Assembly (NCBI RefSeq): GCF_005937885.2 | Contig: NZ_CP042176.1 | Coordinates: 1,731,501 to 1,795,500 of the forward strand | Direction of reading: 5' to 3' | Length of the DNA: 64,000 nt | Source of the DNA: Bradyrhizobium sp. KBS0727 | GTDB taxonomy: Bacteria; Pseudomonadota; Alphaproteobacteria; Rhizobiales; Xanthobacteraceae | Part shown: one piece after another, positions 49,546-58,468 of the stretch | Position numbering within the stretch: position 1 is the first letter of the stretch | How the letters are laid out: the number at the start of each line of letters is the position of its first letter | Made by a program: the position numbers and the translations under genes | Notes under the pieces: generated by a model | What the model saw: the letters and a program-made list of their open reading frames with translations, nothing else | The model's database searches: none | Told to the model about the DNA's origin: nothing

Positions 49546-49578
49546 AAATGGCCGGGATTTTCCCGGCCATTTTCGTTT
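49546..49578 (+). terminator. Rho-independent terminator after ppdK
   Basis: AAATGGCCGGGA pairs with TCCCGGCCATTT across a TTT loop, followed by TCGTTT. It lies about 25 bp after the ppdK stop. Confidence 0.88.
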
Positions 49579-49589
49579 CTGGCGCCGCC

Positions 49590-49670
49590 GTCATTGCGAG
49601 CGAAGCGAAGCAATCCACCTCACCGCATAACGGATAGATGGATTGCTTCGTCGCTATCGCTCCTCGCAAT
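49590..49670. repeat. Class B repeat, copy B2, interrupted by the insertion sequence
   Basis: Starts GTCATTGCGAGCGAAG with AAGCAATCCA and TGGATTGCTTCG arms. The right end (GCAATGACG) lies beyond the IS at 50726-50734, so the element was intact before insertion. Confidence 0.82.
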
Positions 49671-50725
49671 TGTGCATGTTCAATAATTCGCTGATTGAAT
49701 CACCCCCCTGAGAGGAGGAGGATTCGATGCGCGACAACAGCTATGACCGGACGATTGAGCGCAATTACCTTCAGAAATGGCGGTTTCTGATCCCGGAGTA
49801 TGAGGCGGTGAAGGCTGGCCGATCGGGCACATTTCGCCGGGTCGGCGATTTTTACCGTCATCACGGGACGTGCTCGCAGACCTTCCGGAAATATTACAAC
49901 CGATATCTACGGAGCGGCGCGGAGGCTGACCTACTGCCGCAGCGCCGCGGGCCGAAGTGGCGCGAGCGGCGCGAACCGGAAGGTATCGAGGCCGAGATCG
50001 TCGCCTGCCGCCACCGTGGCATGAACCGTTACGAGATCCATGCCGCCTTGCGCGAGCGGCGCGATACGCTACCTTCGCCATCGACCATCTATCGGGTCCT
50101 GAAACGCTATCAGCTGAACCGCCGCACCCCGGCGATGCGTGAGGAGAAGCGCCGCATTATCAAGGACAAGCTCGGCGAATTGGGCCATGTCGATCTGCAT
50201 CAGCTACCGCGTGACATGTTCCTCGCGCCACCCTCAAGCTCGGCCTACATTGTAAGCTTGCTCGATAGCTGCTCGCGGCTGGCCTGGGCCGAGGTCATCA
50301 CCTCGAAGAAGGCGCTGCCGGTCATGTTCAGGACGCTGAAGATGATCAACACGCTCAACGTCACTTACGGACTGGTCTTCGCTGAAATCCTGTCCGACAA
50401 CGGCTCCGAATTCGCCTCCCGCAATCACCCTGAAGGGCACCCCTTCGAGGCCATGCTGCTCGAACTCGGCATCAAGCACCGTTACACAAGACCCTACCGG
50501 CCGCAGACCAACGGCAAGGTCGAACGCTTCTGGCGCACCATCGACGATGACGTCATCGACGGCGCGACCTTCGACAACCTAGATCACTTCGCCAACGAGC
50601 TCTTCGAGTATCTGATCTACTACAACAACCACAGACCTCATCAGGCCCTTGGCGGACAGACCCCGAAAGACTTCGCTTTGACCAAAACTCAAGCCACTCA
50701 ATCAGCGAATTAGTGAACTCGCACA
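49671..50725 (+). mobile_element. IS481-family insertion sequence, apparently intact
   Basis: 1055 bp with 28-bp terminal inverted repeats (left 49671-49698, right 50698-50725) that differ at three positions and begin TGTGC. The 5-bp target duplication GCAAT is at 49666-49670 and 50726-50730. It contains one full transposase gene. It sits inside class B repeat copy B2. Confidence 0.9.
49727..50713 (+). CDS. IS481-family transposase (DDE)
   Basis: A 328-residue transposase. The N-terminal helix-turn-helix part runs through residues 1-135 (VKAGRSGTFRRVGDFYRHHG and following). The integrase core carries D156 in GHVDLHQL, D224 in SDNGSEF and E266 in NGKVERFWRT, the DDE triad. YNNHRPHQALGGQTPKDF is the conserved C-terminal block. 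The frame is complete, so the element could be active. GAGAGGAGGAGG lies just upstream of the ATG. Confidence 0.94.
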   Translation: MRDNSYDRTIERNYLQKWRFLIPEYEAVKAGRSGTFRRVGDFYRHHGTCSQTFRKYYNRYLRSGAEADLLPQRRGPKWRERREPEGIEAEIVACRHRGMNRYEIHAALRERRDTLPSPSTIYRVLKRYQLNRRTPAMREEKRRIIKDKLGELGHVDLHQLPRDMFLAPPSSSAYIVSLLDSCSRLAWAEVITSKKALPVMFRTLKMINTLNVTYGLVFAEILSDNGSEFASRNHPEGHPFEAMLLELGIKHRYTRPYRPQTNGKVERFWRTIDDDVIDGATFDNLDHFANELFEYLIYYNNHRPHQALGGQTPKDFALTKTQATQSAN

Positions 50726-50744
50726 GCAATGACGTAGAGACGAC

Positions 50745-50818
50745 GTCATTCCGGGGCGCGAAGCGAACCCGGAATCTCGAGATTCCGGGTTCGATGCTTT
50801 GCATCGCCCCGGAATGAC
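50745..50818. repeat. Class A intergenic palindromic repeat, copy A9
   Basis: Short copy with AATCTCGAGATT and a CGATGC/GCATCG hairpin, immediately right of the IS and the remaining end of copy B2. Confidence 0.9.
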
Positions 50819-51082
50819 CGAGCGTCATCACGGTTCCCGTACTCACCGGCCCGAAATTTTTTCACCGTCTTCGTTGACGGGATATTTACCACTTTCATCG
50901 AGCGGGCATTTACCAACACTTTCGAAGCGAAGCTGCAAAAGCGCGCGGTGCATTGCGTGTGACATACACGCCACGCGGATTAACTCCCCGGCAACCTAAA
51001 TTCGATACCAACAAAAAAGGTCGAATTTTACGGACGTACTGAAGTTCGATCGCGTCTTGTAAGCGTTGCGTAGAGCGTATCG
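50819..51082. other. Gene-free leader of the SleB-like hydrolase gene
   Basis: About 260 bp without a supported gene, holding the presumed promoter. The block ATTAACTCCCCG recurs at about 52790 before the MFS gene; whether it is a shared site is unclear. Confidence 0.5.
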
Positions 51083-52543
51083 ATGTTTGTGTTGCGTAAC
51101 CATCCGAAGGGCGCGCGGTTCGCGTCCTTCGGACTCGGTCTTTGCGTCTTCGCATTGATGCCGACCGAGATCGGATATCAGGATATAGCTTCGCTATTGG
51201 CCCGGCAGCCCGGTGTCGCCGAGCGCTGGCAGAACCGTGTGTTCTCCGCCGTCGGCACCATCCAGGTCGCGACCTTCGCGTTTGGCCGCCCGATCGGAAC
51301 CTCTTCACCGCAGACCGCGACCTACCGGCTCGCCAGCCTCGACAATCAAGGCATCGACATCACGGGTTCAGTGACGCGCAATCCGCTCGCATCTGCGCCG
51401 CCGCGGTATCAGGCCGCCGATTTTCCGAGAGTAGACCGCACCGCGAAGGGCGACCGGCTGGTTGTGACGCCGCCGCAGCCGACCGAGGCCGCAAACCCGG
51501 ACGAACATGTGCCGGCGCACGAGGATCCTGCGACCTCCAACGCATTGGTGAAGGGCGCCAAGACCGTCGAGCGGGCGCCGTCGGCAGAACCCGCGCCGCT
51601 CGATCCGGAACTGCAGGCCGCCTTGAGCGCACCGCCGCTCGCGCAATACGACGTGTCGATGTCGCTCGAAGCCAATCCGCTCGACGATCTCAAGAGCGCG
51701 CCGCTGGCGTTATCGCCTTCGGTCGCACTCGCGCCCGCAGCCCCGCACGACAATTTTTCCTTCAAGACCTCGAGCCTGTTTTTTGGCTCCTCGCTCGGTT
51801 CGCCCGAAAGCATCGAGCGCTGGCGGCCCGGCGAGGAACCGGTGATCGTGATGCCGGGCGCGGCTCCCGATCCCGACATGAAGGTGATGGCCTCGCTGCC
51901 GGTCGACGCCGACGGCCCGGTCAGGGCCGGCGAGATGGGCGAGAGCGTTGCGCCGAAGGGCGAGGTCAATTCCGACAACCAGCGCGCCAAGACGCCGGCC
52001 GAACGTCTCGGCCTGTTCGACGACAAGTCGCGCGCCAAGCCGGAAAAATGTCTGGCGGAAGCCGTCTATTTCGAAGCCCGCGGCGAGGCCGTGCGCGGCC
52101 AGATCGCGGTGGCGCAGGTGGTGCTGAACCGCGCCTTCTCGGGCAAATATCCGGATACGGTGTGCGGCGTGGTCTACCAGAACAAGCATCGCCATCTGGC
52201 GTGCCAGTTCACCTTCGCCTGCGACAACAATGCCGATGTCATTCGCGAGCCCGACATGTGGGACCGTGCGCAGAAGATCGCCAAGGCGATGCTGGACGGC
52301 CGGCTGTGGCTGCCGGAAGTCGACAAGTCGACCCACTACCACGCCTATTGGGTGCGCCCGTCCTGGGTCAGCGAAATGAAGAAGACGTACAAGTTCGGCG
52401 TCCACACCTTCTATCGCCCGCGCGCCTGGGGCGACGGCAGCGACGCGCCGAGCTGGGGCAGCCCGGCCGAGACCGCCGCGATCTCAGCCAAGCTCGCCGA
52501 AGCCGCGCAGAGCTCAGCCGAGCAGGCCAGCGCGAAGCGGTAA
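51083..52543 (+). CDS. SleB-like cell wall hydrolase
   Basis: A 486-residue protein. Residues 12-30 are a weak hydrophobic segment that may export or anchor it. The middle 300 residues are Ala/Pro-rich and low in order. The C-terminal catalytic domain (about residues 330-450) has AEAVYFEARGEAVRGQIAVAQVVLNRAFSGKYPDTVCGVVYQ and QFTFACD, the Hydrolase_2/SleB pattern with its Glu in YFEARGE. It is predicted to be a lytic transglycosylase-like enzyme acting on peptidoglycan. SleB in Bacillus acts in germination; here a growth or division role is more likely. Confidence 0.9.
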   Translation: MFVLRNHPKGARFASFGLGLCVFALMPTEIGYQDIASLLARQPGVAERWQNRVFSAVGTIQVATFAFGRPIGTSSPQTATYRLASLDNQGIDITGSVTRNPLASAPPRYQAADFPRVDRTAKGDRLVVTPPQPTEAANPDEHVPAHEDPATSNALVKGAKTVERAPSAEPAPLDPELQAALSAPPLAQYDVSMSLEANPLDDLKSAPLALSPSVALAPAAPHDNFSFKTSSLFFGSSLGSPESIERWRPGEEPVIVMPGAAPDPDMKVMASLPVDADGPVRAGEMGESVAPKGEVNSDNQRAKTPAERLGLFDDKSRAKPEKCLAEAVYFEARGEAVRGQIAVAQVVLNRAFSGKYPDTVCGVVYQNKHRHLACQFTFACDNNADVIREPDMWDRAQKIAKAMLDGRLWLPEVDKSTHYHAYWVRPSWVSEMKKTYKFGVHTFYRPRAWGDGSDAPSWGSPAETAAISAKLAEAAQSSAEQASAKR

Positions 52544-52553
52544 GGCCTACACC

Positions 52554-52686
52554 GTCATTCCGGGGCATCGCGCAGCGATGAACCTCAGGTGCGCAATTGC
52601 GCACCGGGGAATCTCGAGATTGTGAGCGACATCGCAAACCAATCTCGAGATTCCGGGTTCGCGCCTTTGGCGCGCCCCGGAATGAC
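52554..52686. repeat. Class A repeat, copy A10, with internal duplication
   Basis: Contains two AATCTCGAGATT cores separated by 19 bp (GTGAGCGACATCGCAAACC), plus GGTGCGCAATTGCGCACC and CGCGCC/GGCGCG arms. It lies between the hydrolase and MFS genes; the rest of the 52544-52842 gap holds no gene I can support. Confidence 0.85.
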
Positions 52687-52842
52687 GGTGCAAGTTGTTC
52701 TCCCTAATCCCCCACTGTCCTCGCCGATTTTGCAGGGCTGCCCTGCAGCGAAAAATTCTGCCCCGCCGCTCTTGGGATTTCCATGCGAATGCATTAACTC
52801 CCCGTAACGTTCTCGACAGACCGGATTCCTGGGGGAAGCTAC

Positions 52843-54084
52843 ATGGCTGTAACGGCAGACAATCTTCGTCCGGCATCGACCTGGCGAACGCCGCTTGTCA
52901 TCATCATTTGCGGCTGCGCGATCGCGCTGTTGAGTTTCGGGCCGCGCTCGAGCCTTGGTTTCTTCATCCAGCCGATGACCCGGGAGTTTGCCTGGGGCCG
53001 CGACGTGTTCGGTCTCGCGCTGGCGCTGCAGAACCTGTTGTGGGGGCTGGGCCAGCCGATCGCCGGCGCTATTGCCGACCGGTTCGGGTTGCTGCGCGTG
53101 ATGGTTGTCGGCGCGCTGCTCTATGCCGGCGGCCTCTTGGTGATGCGCTATGCGGCGAACCCGGGCTCGCTCGATCTCGGCGCCGGCGTGATGATCGGCT
53201 TCGGCCTGTCCGGCTGCTCGTTCAACCTGGTGCTGTCGGCATTCTCAAAACTGCTGCCGCTGGAGAAGCGCGGCCTGGCGCTCGGCGCCGGCACCGCGGC
53301 GGGTTCGTTCGGGCAATTCCTGTTCGCGCCGTTCGGCGTGGCGATGATCGACAATTTCGGCTGGCAGTCGGCGCTGACGGTGTTTGCGTTCCTGATGCTG
53401 CTGATCGTGCCGCTGGCGCTGGCGCTTTCGACGCCGCCGGCCGTGTCGTCGAACGTGCCGGTCGCGGACCAGCAATCGTTCAAGACCGCGCTTGCCGAAG
53501 CGTTCGGCCATCGCTCCTACGTGTTGCTGGTGCTCGGCTTCTTCACCTGCGGCTTCCAGCTCGCCTTCATCACCGTGCATCTGCCGGCCTATCTATCCGA
53601 CCGCGGCGTTTCGGCGCAGACCGGCGGCTGGGTGGTCGCGGCCATCGGCCTGTTCAACATCGTGGGCTCCTTGAGCGTCGGCTGGCTGCAGAACAAGTTT
53701 CCGAAGCGCTACATCCTGTCGCTCATCTATCTGGCGCGGGCGTTGTCGATCGTGGCCTTCATCTCGTTTCCAATCACCGCCTTCTCCGCGATCGTGTTCG
53801 GCGCCGCGACGGGGCTGACCTGGTTGTCGACGGTGCCGCCGACCTCGGCGCTGGTGGCGCTGATGTTCGGCACCCGCTGGTTCGCGACGCTGTATGGCTT
53901 CGCCTTTGTCAGCCACCAGGTCGGCGGCTTCCTCGGGGTCTGGCTCGGCGGCGTCGTGTTCGAGAAATTCGGCTCCTACACGCCGATCTGGTGGCTCTCG
54001 GTGCTGTTCGGCGTGCTGTCGGCGCTGATCAACCTGCCGATCGTCGAACAGCCGGTGGCGCGCCCGGTTGCGCAGCCCGCCTGA
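52843..54084 (+). CDS. MFS transporter
   Basis: A 413-residue permease with twelve hydrophobic segments. The loop between helices 2 and 3 has GAIADRFGLLRV, the GxxxDRxG-type MFS motif. It is broadly of the oxalate/formate antiporter-like (NarK/MFS_1) kind seen in Bradyrhizobium; the substrate is unknown. GGGGGAAG precedes ATG 52843. An AcuI-like gene follows 42 bp later on the same strand. Confidence 0.9.
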   Translation: MAVTADNLRPASTWRTPLVIIICGCAIALLSFGPRSSLGFFIQPMTREFAWGRDVFGLALALQNLLWGLGQPIAGAIADRFGLLRVMVVGALLYAGGLLVMRYAANPGSLDLGAGVMIGFGLSGCSFNLVLSAFSKLLPLEKRGLALGAGTAAGSFGQFLFAPFGVAMIDNFGWQSALTVFAFLMLLIVPLALALSTPPAVSSNVPVADQQSFKTALAEAFGHRSYVLLVLGFFTCGFQLAFITVHLPAYLSDRGVSAQTGGWVVAAIGLFNIVGSLSVGWLQNKFPKRYILSLIYLARALSIVAFISFPITAFSAIVFGAATGLTWLSTVPPTSALVALMFGTRWFATLYGFAFVSHQVGGFLGVWLGGVVFEKFGSYTPIWWLSVLFGVLSALINLPIVEQPVARPVAQPA

Positions 54085-54126
54085 TCCGGTAAAACCCGCG
54101 GACATCAAAAGTCCGGGGAGTTTATC

Positions 54127-55113
54127 GTGGGAACGTTCAAGGCCATCAGGATCGACAAGGCGGAAAAAGGTACCACCGCCGCGCTGACGCAGTTCGACGA
54201 AGCCGAGTTGATGGAAGGCGACGTTACGGTCGCCGTCGAGTGGTCGACGTTGAACTACAAGGACGGCCTTGCCGTGACCGGCAAGGCGCCGGTGGTGCGC
54301 CGCTTCCCGATGATTGCCGGCATCGACTTTGCCGGCACCGTCGAACAATCCTCGCATCCGCAATGGAAGGCCGGCGACAAGGTCGTCTGCAACGGCTGGG
54401 GCATGGGCGAGACCCATCTCGGCGCCTATGCCGAAAAGGCCCGCGTCAAGGGCGACTGGCTGGTGCGGTTGCCCCAGAACATCTCGACCCGCGACGCCAT
54501 GGCGATCGGCACCGCCGGCTATACCGCGATGCTGTCGGTGCTGGCGCTGGAGAAGCACGGCCTGACGCCCAAGAGCGGTCCGGTCGTGGTGACCGGCGCC
54601 GCCGGTGGCGTCGGCTCGGTCGCAATCGCCGTGCTGTCGAAGCTCGGCTATCACGTCATCGCCTCCACCGGGCGGATGTCGGAGGCTGACTACCTCAAAG
54701 GCCTCGGCGCCGCCGAGGTGATCGATCGCAACGAGTTGTCGGGTCCGGCCAAGCCGCTCGCCAAGGAGCGCTGGGCGGGCGGTATCGACAGCGTCGGCTC
54801 GACCACGCTGGCCAACCTGCTGTCGATGACGAAGTATGGCGGAGCCATCGCCGCCTGCGGTCTCGCCGCCGGCATGGACCTGCCGTCCTCGGTCGCGCCG
54901 TTCATTTTGCGCGGGGTGTGCCTTCTCGGCATCGATTCCGTGATGTGCCCGATCGAGCAGCGCAAGCTCGCCTGGAGCCGCCTCGCCAGCGATCTGGACC
55001 CCAAGAAACTAACTGATATTACTCAGGAAATCGCTCTTGACCAGGTCGTCGCCGCCGGCGCCCAAATTCTCGCCGGCCAGGTCCGCGGTCGAATCGTGGT
55101 AAAAATTGTCTGA
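54127..55113 (+). CDS. AcuI/YhdH-family NADPH-dependent quinone/acryloyl-CoA reductase
   Basis: A 328-residue zinc-free MDR oxidoreductase. The N-terminus has [31 protein letters not shown], and the NADPH-binding loop is [22 protein letters not shown]. The AcuI/YhdH signature fits acryloyl-CoA reductase, which detoxifies acrylate-type CoA thioesters. GTG 54127 is preceded by GGGGAG at 6 bp. It may share a transcript with the MFS gene. Confidence 0.9.
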   Translation: MGTFKAIRIDKAEKGTTAALTQFDEAELMEGDVTVAVEWSTLNYKDGLAVTGKAPVVRRFPMIAGIDFAGTVEQSSHPQWKAGDKVVCNGWGMGETHLGAYAEKARVKGDWLVRLPQNISTRDAMAIGTAGYTAMLSVLALEKHGLTPKSGPVVVTGAAGGVGSVAIAVLSKLGYHVIASTGRMSEADYLKGLGAAEVIDRNELSGPAKPLAKERWAGGIDSVGSTTLANLLSMTKYGGAIAACGLAAGMDLPSSVAPFILRGVCLLGIDSVMCPIEQRKLAWSRLASDLDPKKLTDITQEIALDQVVAAGAQILAGQVRGRIVVKIV

Positions 55114-55230
55114 CCGCGTTCAGACTTTACCAACCAAGCTGCTCCAAAGTTGCCACGGTTGATATGGTAAGTAGCGGGTAAAGAGGCCGTAAGGCTGGTG
55201 CCCGCGCTCTTGGTAAGTTGGAGTAGCTGC

Positions 55231-55827
55231 ATGCTTGCGCGTTTGGTTCTGGGGGCCGTCACGGCCGCTGCGATGGTTGTGCCCGCGCTGGCCGGGATGA
55301 TGAATGCCGACGAGGCGCGCAGGTTCGTGTCCGGCAAGGTGTTCGCGTTCAACTGTTTCGACGGTACCCGCGGCGCTGGCCGCATCCTCGACGACATGGG
55401 CGCGGCCGGCTCGGTCCAGTTCTCCGGCTCGGGCCCGATCCGCCACGTGCGCCTGCCCGGCAACACGCTGCAAGTCCGCGGCCAGGCCGTCTGTGCTTCC
55501 ATCAAGGGGCTGCCGTTCGAGCCGTGCTTCAACCTCGACAAGCGCGATGACCGTACCTTCCGCGGCTCGGTCTCGGGCATGGGCTTTGCCTATTGCGATT
55601 TCCGCCACCAGGGTGGGGCCTCGATGCTGATGGCGCGTGCCGTGGCGCGGCCGCGCTCGCTGCATGCCCCGGAGCCGAGCCGTTCGGCCGATGCCCGCGC
55701 CGAAGTCTCCGCGCGCGTCGAGACGCCGGCGGTCGAGCGCGCCAAACTCGAGCCGGTCAAATCGGAAGCAAAGGCGGAGCCGGCGAAGGCCGAGAGCGCA
55801 CCGGAACTGCGTCGCTCGACCGACTGA
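55231..55827 (+). CDS. Exported protein of unknown function (198 aa)
   Basis: The signal peptide is MLARLVLGAVTAAAMVVPALA. A mature domain with four cysteines follows (FNCFDGTRGAGR, VCASIKGLPFEPCFNL, AYCDFRHQ), which may form two disulfides. The C-terminal 45 residues are Ala/Glu/Lys-rich and probably disordered. ATG 55231 is preceded by GGAG. No family is recognised. Confidence 0.75.
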   Translation: MLARLVLGAVTAAAMVVPALAGMMNADEARRFVSGKVFAFNCFDGTRGAGRILDDMGAAGSVQFSGSGPIRHVRLPGNTLQVRGQAVCASIKGLPFEPCFNLDKRDDRTFRGSVSGMGFAYCDFRHQGGASMLMARAVARPRSLHAPEPSRSADARAEVSARVETPAVERAKLEPVKSEAKAEPAKAESAPELRRSTD

Positions 55828-55973
55828 TCTCCCCGGAACGGTTTGACGGCGCTTCCACGGCCGGCCGGATTGCGCGAACTCGCTCCGTAGTCCTACGGCC
55901 CGAGGAATTCACGCCCCGGTAGCGATTCGCATTGCAACGTCATGGTCAAGCGGCCGGAAGGCGGCCCAGAACC

Positions 55974-56219
55974 ATGAGTCCGATCATGCCGCTGTATTTT
56001 TTCCGGATCAGCCATGGCCGCTACGCGGGCGCGTCCGATCAGGGATCCGAATTCGAGAGCCGCGAGGCCGCGTGGGCCGAAATGACCAAGGTCTGCGGCA
56101 ACCTGCTCGGCAGCATTTCGCGCAGCCTGAAGCAGAATGCCGAATGGCAGATGGAATTGCTCGACGAAACCAGGAAGCCGGTTTTCCGGATTCGCCTGGT
56201 CGCGGAATCGGTCGGCTAG
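55974..56219 (+). CDS. DUF6894-like small protein (81 aa)
   Basis: Reads MPLYFFRISHGRYAGASDQG from the second methionine (55986), with SEFESREAAWAEMTKVCGNLLGSISRSLKQNAEWQMELLDETRKPVFRIRL. The order of an aromatic N-terminal strand, a GxEF turn, a helix and a final strand resembles DUF6894 proteins common in rhizobia. Start is ATG 55974 or 55986. The function is unknown. Confidence 0.7.
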   Translation: MSPIMPLYFFRISHGRYAGASDQGSEFESREAAWAEMTKVCGNLLGSISRSLKQNAEWQMELLDETRKPVFRIRLVAESVG

Positions 56220-56622
56220 AGCCATTTCCGTTCCGATTGAATCGGAACCGGGCTCTCGATTCTTTGACGCGTTCTCTTGACGCGAACCGTTTTCCACTTC
56301 GCTGGAAACGCTCTGGAATTCCATTCAAGTCTTGATGTCGATCTGACCGGGATCGATCCCGCGCCAATGCTTCGCGCTTGCTGCGGGTGCGCCGGCCCAA
56401 TCTCACGGCGTGTAATCTACAACCATGGCGGGCTAATGCGTCGAATTTACGCAGGCTTTGCCACCCTTCTTCCGTAGTCGTACGGACCCGGCGTTAAGAT
56501 TAACAGACCATCTCGATCCGTATTGATCGCGTCATCCCGAGCGGCTGTCGCTCGTGCACGGCATGGCGATGGTTGCAAGATCTCCATTGCCGCCCCCAGG
56601 TTCATGCGAGGACATTGCCAAG
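56220..56622. other. Leader region of the chemoreceptor gene with repeats
   Basis: Holds a perfect GGTTCCGATT-type palindrome (GTTCCGATTGAATCGGAAC at 56230-56248) and class D repeat D4 at 56261-56312. The rest to 56622 carries no supported gene and probably the promoter. Half-sites TTAAG and TTAAC occur near 56492-56502. Confidence 0.5.
56261..56312. repeat. Class D inverted repeat, copy D4
   Basis: TTTGACGCGTTCTCTTGACGCGAACC, then GTTTTCC and closing GCTGGAAACGC. The GGATCAAGTCC core is absent. Confidence 0.7.
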
Positions 56623-58374
56623 ATGCGGATCATCCAGAATTTGAGAATCGGAACCAAGCTTGCGATCACGTCGGCGCTGACGATCTTGCTTGTCGCATCG
56701 ATAATCTACCTGCAAATGGCCGGCAGTGCCAATGTCCAGAAGGCGACTGATAACGCGGCCCGGCAACAGACCATTGCCCAGAGCGCGGCTGAAGCAAAGG
56801 CGTCGGTGCGCGGCATGCAGATCGGTAACCGCGATATCATCCTGTCAACGACGCTGCCCGATCTGCAAAAGGCATCTGAATATTTCTCAGGACGGCGCAC
56901 CGCTGCGCTCAAGTTCGCCGCCGAGATGGAAAAGCTGTCGAAGTCTGCTGACAATCGCGAGCGGATCGCGAGGCTCATCGCCGTGATCGGCGACCTCTCC
57001 AAGGGCAAGGAACAACTTGAGGCCGTGCGCAAGGATGCAATCGGCCTTGAAGCGAAGCGAGTCGCTGGCGACGCGGACGCTGCTGCGCGCATTTCCAAGC
57101 TGGCCGACGAGATCGCTCGCATTCGCAGGGAAGTAACCATCCCCGCCAACAACGAGGCCGAGGCTCTCGCAAACAAGATCACCGACTATGGCAAGGCGCG
57201 CAGCGAGGAGGCACAGACCGAAGCGCGCGCCGATTCCGCTTCGGCCGAGCGGACCTCGCTGATGGCCGGCATCGCCGTGGCATTTCTGCTGGTCGGCACC
57301 TGCATCTTCTCGATCGTCACGATTGCCCGTCCGATGCGCGCATTGAGCGTATCGATGGAAGAACTGGCTGGCGGCAACTTCGCTGTCGTGCTGCCCGGCC
57401 TTGGCCGCAAGGACGAGGTCGGCGACGTTGCCGGCGCCGTCGAGAAGTTCAAGGTCGTCTCGGAGAAGAAGGCCCGCGACGAGGCCGAAGCCAAGATGAA
57501 GCAGGACCAGATCGCCGCGCAGCAGCGCAAGGCCGACATGGTCAGGCTTGCCGATCAGTTCGAAGGCGCGGTCGGTGAGATCATCGAAACCGTTTCGTCG
57601 GCATCGACCGAACTGGAAGCATCGGCTTCGACATTGACGGCGACCGCGGAACGGTCTCAGGAGTTGACCGTCATGGTGGCGGCGGCTTCCGAGGAGGCTT
57701 CCACCAACGTGCAGTCGGTGGCGTCGGCGACCGAAGAACTGTCGTCATCGGTCAACGAGATCAGCCGCCAGGTGCAGGAATCGGCGCGGATGGCGAGCGA
57801 GGCCGTTGGACAGGCCAAGGCCACCAACAATCGCGTCGGTGAACTGTCAAAGGCGGCAGCCCGCATCGGCGATGTCGTCGAACTGATCAACACCATTGCC
57901 GGCCAGACCAATCTCTTGGCACTCAACGCCACCATCGAGGCGGCGCGTGCCGGTGAAGCCGGCCGCGGCTTCGCGGTCGTGGCGTCGGAAGTGAAGGCGC
58001 TGGCCGAGCAGACCGCCAAGGCCACCGGCGAAATCGGTCAGCAGATTTCGGGCATCCAGGCGGCGACCCAGGAGTCGGTCGGTGCGATCAAGGAAATCAG
58101 CGGCACTATTGAGCGGCTGTCGGAGATTTCCTCGACCATTGCCGCCGCGGTGGAAGAGCAGGGCGCCGCCACCCAGGAGATTTCCCGCAACGTGCAGCAG
58201 GCCGCTCAGGGTACCCAGCAGGTCTCCTCCAACATCACCGACGTACAGCGCGGCGCCACCGAGACCGGATCGGCCTCCGCGCAGGTGCTTTCGGCCGCGC
58301 AACTGCTGTCGGGCGACAGCAACCGCCTCAAGCTCGAGGTCGCCAAGTTCCTCAATACGGTGAGGGCTGCCTGA
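56623..58374 (+). CDS. Methyl-accepting chemotaxis protein
   Basis: A 583-residue transmembrane chemoreceptor. The first membrane helix is at about 10-28 ([20 protein letters not shown]), the second at about 210-232 ([20 protein letters not shown]); a helical sensory region lies between. A HAMP domain ([18 protein letters not shown]) follows, then the MA signalling domain with [51 protein letters not shown] 56623 is chosen so the first helix starts near the N-terminus. The ligand is unknown. Confidence 0.95.
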   Translation: MRIIQNLRIGTKLAITSALTILLVASIIYLQMAGSANVQKATDNAARQQTIAQSAAEAKASVRGMQIGNRDIILSTTLPDLQKASEYFSGRRTAALKFAAEMEKLSKSADNRERIARLIAVIGDLSKGKEQLEAVRKDAIGLEAKRVAGDADAAARISKLADEIARIRREVTIPANNEAEALANKITDYGKARSEEAQTEARADSASAERTSLMAGIAVAFLLVGTCIFSIVTIARPMRALSVSMEELAGGNFAVVLPGLGRKDEVGDVAGAVEKFKVVSEKKARDEAEAKMKQDQIAAQQRKADMVRLADQFEGAVGEIIETVSSASTELEASASTLTATAERSQELTVMVAAASEEASTNVQSVASATEELSSSVNEISRQVQESARMASEAVGQAKATNNRVGELSKAAARIGDVVELINTIAGQTNLLALNATIEAARAGEAGRGFAVVASEVKALAEQTAKATGEIGQQISGIQAATQESVGAIKEISGTIERLSEISSTIAAAVEEQGAATQEISRNVQQAAQGTQQVSSNITDVQRGATETGSASAQVLSAAQLLSGDSNRLKLEVAKFLNTVRAA

Positions 58375-58382
58375 CGGCGACA

Positions 58383-58459
58383 GCGTTTTCGGGCGAAGCA
58401 TGCCCCCGGACTTGATCCGGGGGCGGATACCGGTTCGCGCAAGGAAAGCGCGTCGAACA
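58383..58459. repeat. Class D inverted repeat, copy D5
   Basis: GCGTTTTCGGGCGAAGCATGC, the GGACTTGATCC core, GGATACCGGTTCGCGC and AAAGCGCGTC closing. It lies between the convergent chemoreceptor and DUF2339 genes. Confidence 0.78.
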
Positions 58460-58468
58460 CAAAGGGCG

